8,104 nt of DNA, taken from JBBTWG01 sp038062935 (GTDB lineage Bacteria > Patescibacteriota > Gracilibacteria > UBA1369 > UBA12463). Where the stretch lies: assembly GCA_038062935.1 (NCBI GenBank), contig JBBTWG010000039.1, positions 1 to 8,104 on the forward strand, written 5' to 3'. Below are positions 1-6,577 of this stretch, piece after piece; positions within the stretch are counted from its first letter, which is position 1; every line of letters starts with the position of its first letter. The position numbers were made by a program, and so were the translations under genes. The notes under the pieces were generated by a model that worked only from the letters and a program-made list of their open reading frames with translations, did not search any database and was not told the origin of the DNA.

Positions 1-384
1 TCAGACCACAAATTGCCAACTGAAGCAACGTGTCTTATGTTTGGGGTACTTGCCAATAAGTTTTTTGAAAAAATAACGAAAACAGTAGCGGTATTAAAAG
101 ATAGCAAATCTTTTGCAAAAGCTAGAGTAACATTTATTGCCATGCCTGAAATACTGGCATATGCTAGTGGACTCAGTAAGATCAATTTTTTAACATTTTC
201 CCTGATCAATGCCTTGTTTTATCTGCTAGCTGATTCTATGCTAGTATTTTTCGGCCACGAGATTATTGCCACCATCGCCAAGCACACATTTTGGTTTTAT
301 TCCCTTGTTGTCTTGGTAACTGTTTCTGGATTTTGGTTTTTATATAAAGATCACAAAAATTTAGAAAATATAGAGGGAATGTGA
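1..384 (+). CDS. Membrane protein, C-terminal part, VTT/DedA-like (5' truncated by window)
   Basis: The frame is open from base 1 to a TGA at 382-384, giving 127 residues with no start that can be trusted, so the gene begins outside the window. Two hydrophobic segments are visible at about residues 63-84 and 97-115 of the fragment, followed by a short charged tail. The pattern of an amphipathic stretch with a conserved-looking proline (FIAMPE), then AYASGLSKINFLTF, then a long hydrophobic helix, resembles the C-terminal half of VTT/DedA (SNARE-associated) membrane proteins, where a proline-containing re-entrant loop precedes an 'aGls-m-f-F' segment. Those proteins act in lipid or ion transport across the inner membrane. 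The family call is by eye and tentative; other small polytopic proteins fit too. It converges on hemW with a 25-bp gap. It uses ATA and AGA codons that the rlmA-like gene nearly or wholly avoids. Being coding is fairly safe; the family is not. Confidence 0.55.
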   Translation, partial: SDHKLPTEATCLMFGVLANKFFEKITKTVAVLKDSKSFAKARVTFIAMPEILAYASGLSKINFLTFSLINALFYLLADSMLVFFGHEIIATIAKHTFWFYSLVVLVTVSGFWFLYKDHKNLENIEGM

Positions 385-398
385 TTTTGTGGTTGCTG

Positions 399-423
399 TT
401 TAAGCTTTCTTAAATAAGTTTTT
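399..423 (+). terminator. Weak hairpin with T-run between convergent genes
   Basis: A perfect 6-bp inverted repeat TTTAAG-CTTT-CTTAAA (399-414) is followed by TAAGTTTTT. It lies just after the stop of the membrane-protein fragment and overlaps the hemW stop codon. The stem is almost all A-T and the T-run is displaced by four bases, so this would be a poor intrinsic terminator. It may only be AT-rich spacer. Confidence 0.25.
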
Positions 424-1534
424 CCGTAATTTTGTTGAGAATTAAAAACCCTTTCTCTGTTGCGGTGAGAAAGTTCTTCTCTGTGCTGCCTGAGCCACTG
501 CTGCTTTTCTTGAGATCGCCTGACTTGAGAAATGCTTTTGCGTTTTTTAGGAGTTCTTTTGTGTCTCCGAGTTTTGCGTATTTCTCTATCTCGATGCCTT
601 TGTTCGTTCGCAGGCTGAGCATGAGGTATTCCATGCGTTTGAGGTCGGCGTCGATGGGATGTTCATTTTCGATTTTCATAGGATTTTGTAAATATCCGTC
701 GAAATCTTTCTGGTTTTCCCACATGAGATTGTCGACGATAGAGTGCGCGCCGATGCCGATGCCGAGATAATCTTTTTGCTGCCAGTAGCGTTTATTATGT
801 TCGCATTCGTATCCGGGATGCGCCCAATTGGAGACTTCGTAGTGGACAAATCTACTTTTCTTCAGACGTCTGCAGAGCCATTCGTACATGGCGATTTGTT
901 CTTCTTCCTGCGGACATTCTTGGATGAAGAGATCGATTTTTTTCGTGTCGTAGGAGAGGAAATAGGATGATAAATGTGCGGGATCGTAGGAGAGAATTCT
1001 TTCAATTTCGTATTGGAAAGATGCGAGATCCTGATCGGGGAGTCCCATGATGAAATCCGTGCTGAAATTTCTGATTCCGGCTTTTTTGAAAAGTTCGAGT
1101 GCGTCGAGAATGGCCTGACTGTCGTGTGGGCGCGCGACGCGCTGGAGAGTTTTGGCGTTGAGAGTTTGAACTCCGAGTGAAAATCTGGTGATGCCGGATT
1201 GCTGATAGATTTCTAATCTTCGCATATCGACGCTTTCTGGATTGCACTCGATGGAGATTTCGAGGTCTTTTTTGACGCTGAAGGAAGCCTTTATTGCTTC
1301 GATAATTTTTTGAATGAATTCTGGTTCAATTAAACTGGGTGTGCCTCCACCGAAGAAAATGGTTTCGATTTCGGAGTTTTTGTAATTCTTTCCGCGTTCC
1401 TGGATTTCTTTGCAGACACTATCGATATACTCGGGAATCCACTTATTTTTGTGCGCAAAGGTGAGAAAATTGCAGTAGAGGCAGATGGTTTTGCAGAAGG
1501 GGATGTGGATGTAGAGAGAAAGGTCTTTTCGCAT
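410..1534 (-). CDS. hemW: HemW-type radical SAM protein (heme chaperone, HemN-like)
   Basis: This is a 374-residue radical SAM enzyme, close to the usual HemW length of about 380. The [4Fe-4S] site is HIPFCKTICLYCNF with Cys14, Cys18 and Cys21. The extra cysteine that HemN (true coproporphyrinogen dehydrogenase) has two residues further on is absent, which points to HemW. Other family signatures are FGGGTPS (61-67, SAM glycine motif), the GVQ segment (121-123), DFIMGLP (160-166), HNKRYW (246-251) and YLGIGIGAHS (256-265). HemW proteins bind heme and are thought to deliver it to respiratory proteins; annotations as 'oxygen-independent coproporphyrinogen oxidase' are usually wrong for this branch. 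A Ser/Gly run (344-350) sits inside the C-terminal domain, just before the final TATEKGFLILN motif. The ATG at 1534 is the natural start because the radical SAM motif begins about ten residues later. No Shine-Dalgarno sequence precedes it. The gene is divergent from the rlmA-like gene. Confidence 0.9.
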   Translation of the reverse strand: MRKDLSLYIHIPFCKTICLYCNFLTFAHKNKWIPEYIDSVCKEIQERGKNYKNSEIETIFFGGGTPSLIEPEFIQKIIEAIKASFSVKKDLEISIECNPESVDMRRLEIYQQSGITRFSLGVQTLNAKTLQRVARPHDSQAILDALELFKKAGIRNFSTDFIMGLPDQDLASFQYEIERILSYDPAHLSSYFLSYDTKKIDLFIQECPQEEEQIAMYEWLCRRLKKSRFVHYEVSNWAHPGYECEHNKRYWQQKDYLGIGIGAHSIVDNLMWENQKDFDGYLQNPMKIENEHPIDADLKRMEYLMLSLRTNKGIEIEKYAKLGDTKELLKNAKAFLKSGDLKKSSSGSGSTEKNFLTATEKGFLILNKITEKLI

Positions 1535-1551
1535 AGAAGGCTGGGATTTGC

Positions 1552-1557
1552 TAGAAT
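1552..1557 (+). promoter_or_regulatory. Candidate -10 for the rlmA-like gene in the divergent spacer
   Basis: TAGAAT (5 of 6 to TATAAT) lies in the 61-bp spacer between hemW and the rlmA-like gene, 38 bp before the ATG at 1596. The hexamer 17 bp upstream is poor, so any promoter would be weak or of another type. A purine tract AGGAAAA (1581-1587), with AGGAA ending 10 bp before the ATG, is one of the few plausible ribosome binding sites in the window. No clear promoter for hemW was found on the opposite strand of this spacer. Confidence 0.25.
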
Positions 1558-1595
1558 GGTCGTAGTGTAGCAGAAAATCCAGGAAAAATATTTTT

Positions 1596-2444
1596 ATGAT
1601 GCAATGTCCGGTATGTCAGAGTCCGCTCGAGAAAGTTGAGAAGCAGTATGTGTGCTCGCAGAATCACTCTTTTGATATTTCGCGTGAAGGATATGTGAAC
1701 CTCCTCCTTGCGAATCAGAAAAAATCGAAAGAGCCGGGGGATGGAAAGTTGATGATTGAAAGTCGTGAATACTTCTTGGGTCGCGGATTTTATGATCGCT
1801 TATCGGATCGTTTGAATGAGATGATTGGGCAAATGGTGAAGGCTCGCATGGAAGAGTCTTTTGCTGCTGGAAAGCCTTTTCGCATTCTCGATCTTGGCTG
1901 CGGTGAGGGGTTTTATAGCGATCGACTTTTGCAGTTTTTGGAGAAAAATAATTTGATGGAGCGTGTAGAAATTTTTGGAATCGACATTTCGAAGATCGCG
2001 ATTCAAAAAGCGGCGAAACGGAATTCACGGATCCAATTTTGCATTGGAAGTAATTTTCATGTGCCGTTTGTGAGTGAATCTTTTGATTGTATCTTTTCTA
2101 TTTTTTCCCCGCTGGATGAGAACGAATTGAAACGGGTTTTGGCTCATGATTCCCGTTTTATTTCTGTTCGACCTGGTGCGGATCATCTGCGAGAATTGGC
2201 AGCGTTGATTTATGATGAAGTTCAGTTGCAGGGGAAAACTCTTGATTTCTCTGGACCATTTTTTCTGCTCGAGAGGACTTCGTTGCAATATGAAATGAAC
2301 CTCGCGAGCAATCGTGACATCACAAGTCTTGTCGCTATGACTCCGTATTATTGGCATCTGAATGAAGAAAAAAGAGCCTCCTTTGATGAGAAGAAAGCTC
2401 TTTCTGTTGGTGTCGATTTTCAGTTTTCTGTTTTCCGGAAGTAA
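1596..2444 (+). CDS. rlmA: RlmA-family 23S rRNA (guanine-N1)-methyltransferase
   Basis: This 282-residue protein methylates N1 of a guanine in helix 35 of 23S rRNA near the peptide exit tunnel (G745 for RlmAI, G748 for RlmAII/TlrB), using SAM. The N-terminal zinc site is visible as CPVC...C...H (Cys4, Cys7, Cys20, His24), followed by the family hallmark FDISREGYVNLLLANQKKSK and EPGD (46-49). The SAM-binding motif I is LDLGCGEG (98-105), with the acidic motif II GIDISK further on. RFISVRPGADHLRELA in the C-terminal third also matches the family. Length is slightly above the E. coli protein (269). Two ATGs stand in tandem (1596 and 1599); I use the first because AGGAA lies 10 bp upstream of it. 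The sequence alone cannot tell the G745 from the G748 enzyme. Its TAA at 2442-2444 is 3 bp from the typA stop on the other strand. Confidence 0.8.
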   Translation: MMQCPVCQSPLEKVEKQYVCSQNHSFDISREGYVNLLLANQKKSKEPGDGKLMIESREYFLGRGFYDRLSDRLNEMIGQMVKARMEESFAAGKPFRILDLGCGEGFYSDRLLQFLEKNNLMERVEIFGIDISKIAIQKAAKRNSRIQFCIGSNFHVPFVSESFDCIFSIFSPLDENELKRVLAHDSRFISVRPGADHLRELAALIYDEVQLQGKTLDFSGPFFLLERTSLQYEMNLASNRDITSLVAMTPYYWHLNEEKRASFDEKKALSVGVDFQFSVFRK

Positions 2445-2447
2445 CTT

Positions 2448-4244
2448 TTATTTCCCGTGTTTCTTGCGTTCGTTTTCGTCGAGATATTTCTTGCGGAGAC
2501 GAATGCTTTTTGGAGTCACTTCAACATATTCATCGCTCTGGACGTATTCGATACCGCGTTCCAGTGTCATTTCTACCACTGGTGTCAGTGTAAGTGCTTC
2601 ATCAGCTCCGGAAGCGCGCATGTTTGTGAGTTGTTTGTTCTTGATGGCGTTCACCACGAGATCGGTGCCACGATTGTGTTCGCCGATAACCATTCCGGTG
2701 TAGAGTTCTGTTCCTGGTGTAATGAAAAGCGGTCCACGTTCCTGGAGTTTCCAGAGAGAGTATCCCATGGCTGTTCCTGTTTCTCCTGAAATGAGTGATC
2801 CGACCGTTCTTTTGTCGATTTCTCCTTTGTGTTGTTCGTAGTGATCGAAAGAATGGTAGAAGGTTCCTTTGCCCTTGGTCATGACGATAAACATGGATCG
2901 GAATCCGAGGAGTCCGCGTGTTGGTACGTCGAATTCTACTATTGTGTTACCGTTTTCTGACTTCATATTTTTCATTTCTCCTTTTCTTTTTCCGAGAGCT
3001 TCGATGATCGTTCCTGTCATTTCATCAGGAACGTTCACGACGACGTATTCGATTGGTTCCTGTCTTTTGCCGTCGATTTCCTGCATGATCACTTCTGGTT
3101 GTGATACTTGCATTTCGTATCCTTCACGACGCATTGTTTCGATCAAGACGGCGAGATGCATTTCTCCACGTCCGTAGACTTTGAAAGTATCGCCTCCATC
3201 AGAAATTTCGAGCTTGAGTCCTACGTTGGTTTCGAGTTCTTTTTCGAGACGTGCGCGTATGTGGCGGCTCGTGACGAATTTTCCTTCACGACCTGCGAAT
3301 GGAGAATTGTTGACGACGAAATCCATTGCGAGTGTCGGAGGGTCGACGCGGATGGAAGGAAGCGGTTCAGCGTTTTCGTCGTTTGTAATTGTCTCTCCGA
3401 CGTAAATGTCAGGGATTCCAGCGAGAGCGATAATGTCTCCGGCAATACCTTCTTCAATTTCTGTGCGTTTCAGACCGTCGAATGTGAAGACCTTTGTGAC
3501 TTTTCCTGTGCGCATAGTGCCATCTTCTTTTTTGACGAAGACGTTGGCACCTGCCGCGATTTTTCCTTCATAGACGCGGCCGATGGCCATACGGCCGAGA
3601 TAATTGTCGTATTGAAGTGTGGCTGGTTGCATGCGGAAAGCTTTTTCTGTGTCGGACTTTGCTGGCTTCACGTTTTTCAAAATAAATTCGAGAAGGGGAG
3701 TGATATCTTTTTTTTCGTCGGTGAGTTTGTCGATGGCGATTCCTTCACGAGCGATCGTGTAGATGTATGGGAAATCAAGTTGTTCTGGACTGGCTCCGAG
3801 CTTCACGAAGAGGTCAAAAATCATATCGAGAACCTCGTCTGGACGCGCGAGAGGTTTGTCAATTTTGTTGATGACGACGATGACTTTGAGTCCGAGTTGG
3901 AGGGACTTGGTGAGCACGAATTTTGTTTGTGGCATTGGGCCTTCGTATGCGTCGACGACGAGTACGGTGGCGTCAATCGTGCGCAGAATACGTTCTACTT
4001 CTGAGCCGAAATCAGCATGTCCTGGAGTGTCAACGATGTTGATTTTCGTGTCTTTGTATTTGATTGAAGTGTTTTTCGCGTAGATTGTAATGCCGCGTTC
4101 TTTTTCCTGGTCGTTGCTGTCCATGACACAGACTTCGACTTGTTCGTTTTCACGAAAGGTATGTCCGGCTTTCAAAAGTGCGTCGACGAGTGTCGTTTTT
4201 CCGTGGTCAACGTGAGCAATAATCGCAATATTTCGGATATCCAT
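2448..4244 (-). CDS. typA: Ribosome-associated translational GTPase TypA/BipA
   Basis: This 598-residue translational GTPase is near the usual 600-615 for TypA/BipA. It binds 70S ribosomes and 50S assembly intermediates, and in known bacteria supports growth at low temperature and under stress. The GTPase motifs are complete: G1 HVDHGKTT (11-18), G2 RGITI (50-54), G3 DTPGH (72-76) and G4 NKID (126-129). The G domain is followed by a beta-barrel domain II (about 210-290), EF-G-like domains III and V (about 300-480) and the TypA-specific C-terminal domain with PTRGLLGFRS and GTAMGYSLWKLQERG. The short opening MDIRNIAIIAHVDHGK fixes the ATG at 4244. No Shine-Dalgarno is seen; the last 20 bases before the ATG are pyrimidine-rich. 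A near-consensus promoter lies about 50 bp upstream. No frameshift or missing key residue is visible. Confidence 0.97.
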   Translation of the reverse strand: MDIRNIAIIAHVDHGKTTLVDALLKAGHTFRENEQVEVCVMDSNDQEKERGITIYAKNTSIKYKDTKINIVDTPGHADFGSEVERILRTIDATVLVVDAYEGPMPQTKFVLTKSLQLGLKVIVVINKIDKPLARPDEVLDMIFDLFVKLGASPEQLDFPYIYTIAREGIAIDKLTDEKKDITPLLEFILKNVKPAKSDTEKAFRMQPATLQYDNYLGRMAIGRVYEGKIAAGANVFVKKEDGTMRTGKVTKVFTFDGLKRTEIEEGIAGDIIALAGIPDIYVGETITNDENAEPLPSIRVDPPTLAMDFVVNNSPFAGREGKFVTSRHIRARLEKELETNVGLKLEISDGGDTFKVYGRGEMHLAVLIETMRREGYEMQVSQPEVIMQEIDGKRQEPIEYVVVNVPDEMTGTIIEALGKRKGEMKNMKSENGNTIVEFDVPTRGLLGFRSMFIVMTKGKGTFYHSFDHYEQHKGEIDKRTVGSLISGETGTAMGYSLWKLQERGPLFITPGTELYTGMVIGEHNRGTDLVVNAIKNKQLTNMRASGADEALTLTPVVEMTLERGIEYVQSDEYVEVTPKSIRLRKKYLDENERKKHGK

Positions 4245-4295
4245 GAGTTGGGGAAAAGGATTAAAAAGAATGATCTATAAGGTTTTTGCCGCGTG

Positions 4296-4324
4296 ATTAT
4301 AGAGGAGGTTGCGCTTTTTGACAA
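4296..4324 (-). promoter_or_regulatory. Sigma-70-type promoter for typA
   Basis: Read on the minus strand, TTGTCA (4324-4319; 5 of 6 to TTGACA) is separated by exactly 17 bp from a perfect TATAAT (4301-4296). Predicted transcription start is near 4289, giving a leader of about 45 nt before the typA ATG at 4244. It is the best promoter in the window. Its -35 overlaps a plus-strand TTGACA (4318-4323), but that hexamer has no good -10 at the right distance. Confidence 0.75.
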
Positions 4325-4363
4325 TCTCCAGTTTCCTTTCCTTTTTATCGATTTTCAAAGGAA

Positions 4364-4392
4364 TTGCTTTGAAGTTTTTTTTCCGGTTTAAT
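4364..4392 (+). promoter_or_regulatory. Candidate promoter for tRNA-Leu
   Basis: TTGCTT (4364-4369) and TTTAAT (4387-4392, 5 of 6 to TATAAT) are separated by 17 bp. Predicted start is around 4398-4400, about 15 nt before the mature tRNA 5' end at 4414. The -35 half matches only TTG. An alternative is the TTGACA at 4318-4323, but its -10 region (4341-4347) is poor. Confidence 0.4.
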
Positions 4393-4413
4393 GGTGCGTG
4401 AGCTTCGATGCTC

Positions 4414-4499
4414 GCCGGGGTGGTGAAATGGTATACACGAGAGACTTAAAATCTCTTGCTCGCAAGGGCGTGTGGGTTCGAGTCCCACCCTCGGCACCA
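4414..4499 (+). tRNA. tRNA-Leu, anticodon UAA
   Basis: This 86-nt tRNA has an encoded CCA end (4497-4499). The acceptor arm is GCCGGGG (4414-4420) paired with CCTCGGC (4489-4495), all seven pairs formed with one G-U, and A73 as discriminator, as expected for leucine. The anticodon stem AGAGA/TCTCT (4440-4444/4452-4456) closes the loop CTTAAAA, putting the anticodon TAA at 4447-4449, which reads UUA. A long variable arm (about 4457-4471) marks a class II tRNA. The T arm is GTGGG-TTCGAGT-CCCAC (4472-4488). The membrane-protein gene starts 19 bp downstream with no terminator visible between them, so co-transcription followed by processing is possible. Confidence 0.97.
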
Positions 4500-4518
4500 A
4501 CATATGATTTCCTTCTAG

Positions 4519-5352
4519 ATGGAATTGAAATTTACACTTGTCTACGTTTTGTATTTTGCCCTTTTAATAAATGTTATTTTGTACGTGTATCGAAACAGAA
4601 TAGAGCGAGGGAGAAAGGAGGGGGGATATTTAAAAGCCGGAGTATGGCGAGCAGGTAGTTTGAATAAAACTCCCCACTCTTTCTACTGGTCTTTTTTTCG
4701 AATTGATTTTCGCATTTTAACCAATATCGGCTCTGCTATTCTGGCTATGTTTGCAGGTGTTGGAGCTTTACTTTTATCCATGGAGGTGGGGTTGCAGATG
4801 CCGCTTTGGGTTGCCGTAGTTCTTGTACTTATCTTTTTAATTTTGTTCTTTTGTAACTTTTATTATCTTTTGGCCAAAGTGAGGCCCCTCATGAGCAGAT
4901 ATTATCTGGAATATAAAAGCGGTGCATTGCAGTTATTGCAGAGAGTCAGCGGAAAACAATTAGTAGCCATTGATTTTAATCAACCATATCAGTATAAAAA
5001 AACGTTGGATGTGCTCGGACCGGGAGTACTGTGGACAACGCTTGGAACACTATTGGATATCATTGATCTTCTCACGCTAGGATTTTTGTTCTCCGATAGG
5101 CAGTCTTCCTTTGTGTCTACTGAAGTTAAGACTGTGCATATTTTTATCCAAAATAATATGGCTCTTGCTCTTATGCATCAAGTCTCTGCCAGCAAGATCA
5201 GGGGTGTCCATGGCAAAAAGCCTCATTTTCCCGCCCCAGAGCTGAAAGATGTGGATACTGTCTATGAAGTGAGACTGGATTATTTCGGTGATTGCAATCA
5301 GGCAGTGAGCGAGATAATTAAAAGTCATATATCAACAAGCTCCAGCTCCTAA
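4519..5352 (+). CDS. Unrecognised multi-pass membrane protein
   Basis: This is a 277-residue protein I cannot assign to a family. Hydrophobic segments lie at about 5-24 (signal-anchor-like, followed by an Arg/Lys-rich stretch 25-33), 68-90 and 95-119, with a fourth, less certain one at 168-191. The region after 192 is hydrophilic, has no cysteine pair or catalytic motif I recognise, and ends in a serine-rich tail (272-277). Three or four membrane passes plus a soluble C-terminal domain of about 85 residues are likely. The ATG at 4519 has no Shine-Dalgarno and lies 19 bp after the tRNA; it is kept because it includes the first hydrophobic segment. The strongest Shine-Dalgarno-like run of the window (GGAGGGGGG, 4617-4625) falls inside the gene without a start at a usable distance. 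Arginine is 8 of 13 AGA/AGG here versus 2 of 18 in the rlmA-like gene, and ATA occurs, suggesting a different origin or weaker codon selection. It converges on msrA with an 18-bp gap. Confidence 0.75.
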   Translation: MELKFTLVYVLYFALLINVILYVYRNRIERGRKEGGYLKAGVWRAGSLNKTPHSFYWSFFRIDFRILTNIGSAILAMFAGVGALLLSMEVGLQMPLWVAVVLVLIFLILFFCNFYYLLAKVRPLMSRYYLEYKSGALQLLQRVSGKQLVAIDFNQPYQYKKTLDVLGPGVLWTTLGTLLDIIDLLTLGFLFSDRQSSFVSTEVKTVHIFIQNNMALALMHQVSASKIRGVHGKKPHFPAPELKDVDTVYEVRLDYFGDCNQAVSEIIKSHISTSSSS

Positions 5353-5370
5353 GCCAGGTTCGTCGACGTT

Positions 5371-5850
5371 TTAAGAAATGTGGCAATTGTCGAGTCCGCG
5401 TTTCATCAAATATTTTTGGTGATATTCTTCTGCTGGATAAAATTTTTCTGCTGGCACAATTTGCGTGACGATTTTTCGATCGTTGTAGCGGGAAAGTTTT
5501 CCAAGCTCTTCTTTTGATTTTTGTGCGAGCTCTTTTTGCTCTTCATCATGATAAAAAATCGCTGAACGATATTGTGATCCGACATCTGGACCTTGGCGAT
5601 TGAATGTTGTGGGATTGTGATTTTCCCAGAAAATTTTCAAGAGTGTGTCGTAGGAAATTTCTTCTGGATCGTAGGTGATTTCGACTGCTTCTGCGTGCCC
5701 TGTTCCATCGGTACAGATTTGTTCGTAGCTCGGATTTTCGGTTTTACCCCCTGTGTATCCGACACTTGTTTCTTTCACGCCAAGCGTAGTTCGAAAAATT
5801 TCTTCGACTCCCCAGAAACATCCTGCTGCAAAAGTGGCTTTTTTAGTCAT
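5371..5850 (-). CDS. msrA: Peptide methionine sulfoxide reductase MsrA
   Basis: This 159-residue enzyme reduces methionine-S-sulfoxide in proteins back to methionine in the cytoplasm, using thioredoxin or an equivalent donor. The catalytic motif GCFWG carries the nucleophile Cys11 near the N-terminus. TGHAEAVEITYDP and FNRQGPDVGSQYRS are diagnostic MsrA segments, and a cysteine close to the C-terminus (NCHIS) is the likely resolving residue. I choose the ATG at 5850, giving MTKKATFAAGCFWG. An in-frame TTG at 5859 would add three residues and is less likely. With the ATG start the gene overlaps the upstream oxidoreductase by 8 nt (5843-5850, ATGACTAA), which implies translational coupling. No Shine-Dalgarno is seen for either start. 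No MsrB domain is fused or adjacent within the window. Confidence 0.95.
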   Translation of the reverse strand: MTKKATFAAGCFWGVEEIFRTTLGVKETSVGYTGGKTENPSYEQICTDGTGHAEAVEITYDPEEISYDTLLKIFWENHNPTTFNRQGPDVGSQYRSAIFYHDEEQKELAQKSKEELGKLSRYNDRKIVTQIVPAEKFYPAEEYHQKYLMKRGLDNCHIS

Positions 5851-6556
5851 ATCGTTCAAAGTGAATACTTTCTGCTGGAATTTCTTTTTTCATGCAAAGA
5901 TTTTTTACGTCGAGAACCATATCACCGAGTCCACAGATATAGACGTCAGTTTTTTCTTTATCGAGATCTTTTTTTTCGAGTTGTTCGGTGACACGACCTC
6001 TTGCTCCTTTCCAGCTCTCTGATGGTTGGGAAAGTGTTATTTCATATGTGAAATTTTTGTATTGTTCTGCGAGTTTTTCGAGTCGTTCCTGGTAAAAAAT
6101 ATGTGATTCGTTTCGAAATCCCCAGAGGAGATGAATCGATTTTTTCTGTCCATTTTTGAGCTCATCTTCGATCATGCAGAGAAGAGGAGTGATCCCTGTT
6201 CCTGTGGCGATGAAGAGCATATTTTTTTCTGATTCTTTTTTGCAAACGAACATGCCGATAGGTCCCATGAATGTCACTGGAGTTCCAAGTGGAATTTTTT
6301 CTAACCACTCTGTGCAGCGACCCTCTCGCACTATTTTTATGCAACTTCTGATCACTTTTTTTTCACTAGTTTTCGAAAGAATTGAATATGAACGGAAAAG
6401 TATTTTCTTGTTTCCGTCGTCGACACGAATGTTGATGAATTGTCCTGCTTTGAATTCTATTTCTTCTGGCTGTTTCAGGGCGAATGCGAATTCGTAAACA
6501 TCATTAGTGAGCCGTATTCTCTCCTGGAGTGTCGATTCAAAAAACTTTGGTGACAT
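5843..6556 (-). CDS. FNR-family FAD/NAD(P)H oxidoreductase
   Basis: This is a 237-residue protein of the ferredoxin-NADP reductase superfamily without a fused ferredoxin domain. The N-terminal FAD-binding barrel has AGQFINI (37-43) and the flavin motif RSYS (55-58). GRCTEWL (79-85), corresponding to the usual GxxSxWL, and GPIGMF (98-103) follow. The nucleotide-binding domain opens with ATGTGITPLLCM (117-128) and carries YICGLGDMV further on, equivalent to the usual C-G-P/x-M motif. The end, HFERYD, resembles the HxExF termini of flavodoxin/ferredoxin-type reductases. It moves electrons between NAD(P)H and a small carrier or flavin. The partner cannot be read from the sequence. It lies 21 bp after the lipoprotein gene and overlaps msrA by 8 nt, so it may supply reducing power to a repair process; this link is inference. 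The ATG at 6556 lacks a Shine-Dalgarno. Confidence 0.85.
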   Translation of the reverse strand: MSPKFFESTLQERIRLTNDVYEFAFALKQPEEIEFKAGQFINIRVDDGNKKILFRSYSILSKTSEKKVIRSCIKIVREGRCTEWLEKIPLGTPVTFMGPIGMFVCKKESEKNMLFIATGTGITPLLCMIEDELKNGQKKSIHLLWGFRNESHIFYQERLEKLAEQYKNFTYEITLSQPSESWKGARGRVTEQLEKKDLDKEKTDVYICGLGDMVLDVKNLCMKKEIPAESIHFERYD

Positions 6557-6577
6557 TGCGAGAATGAAGGATAAACG

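Noticed and set aside
379..421. Reading through the TGA at 382-384 extends the left gene by a cysteine-rich tail (TGA-Phe-Cys-Gly-Cys-Cys...) to a TAA, suggesting selenocysteine or TGA recoding.
   Set aside because: No recognised gene in the window contains an in-frame TGA, which a recoded genome would show often, and no SECIS-like hairpin beyond the weak AT stem follows. The extension would run into hemW.
2435..2457. Imperfect inverted repeat CCGGAA...TTTCCCG at the rlmA/typA junction as a bidirectional terminator.
   Set aside because: Only four to five pairs form, with a bulge, and there is no T-run on either strand.
3108..4004. A 298-residue plus-strand open frame opposite typA.
   Set aside because: It is antisense to a complete, motif-perfect typA gene and its cysteine/phenylalanine-rich translation looks like a codon-bias shadow.
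4318..4323. Perfect plus-strand TTGACA as the -35 of the tRNA promoter.
   Set aside because: The hexamers 16-18 bp downstream (around 4340-4347) are T-rich and do not resemble TATAAT. The match is explained by its overlap with the typA -35 on the other strand. The 4364-4392 pair fits the tRNA better.
4398..4658. An 86-residue plus-strand frame running through tRNA-Leu.
   Set aside because: It covers a structurally complete tRNA, and its composition is explained by the tRNA and the overlapping membrane gene.
5361..5368. Palindrome CGTCGACG followed by TTTT between the membrane gene and msrA as a terminator.
   Set aside because: The palindrome has no loop and cannot form a useful hairpin. GTCGAC also recurs several times inside coding regions as ordinary codons.
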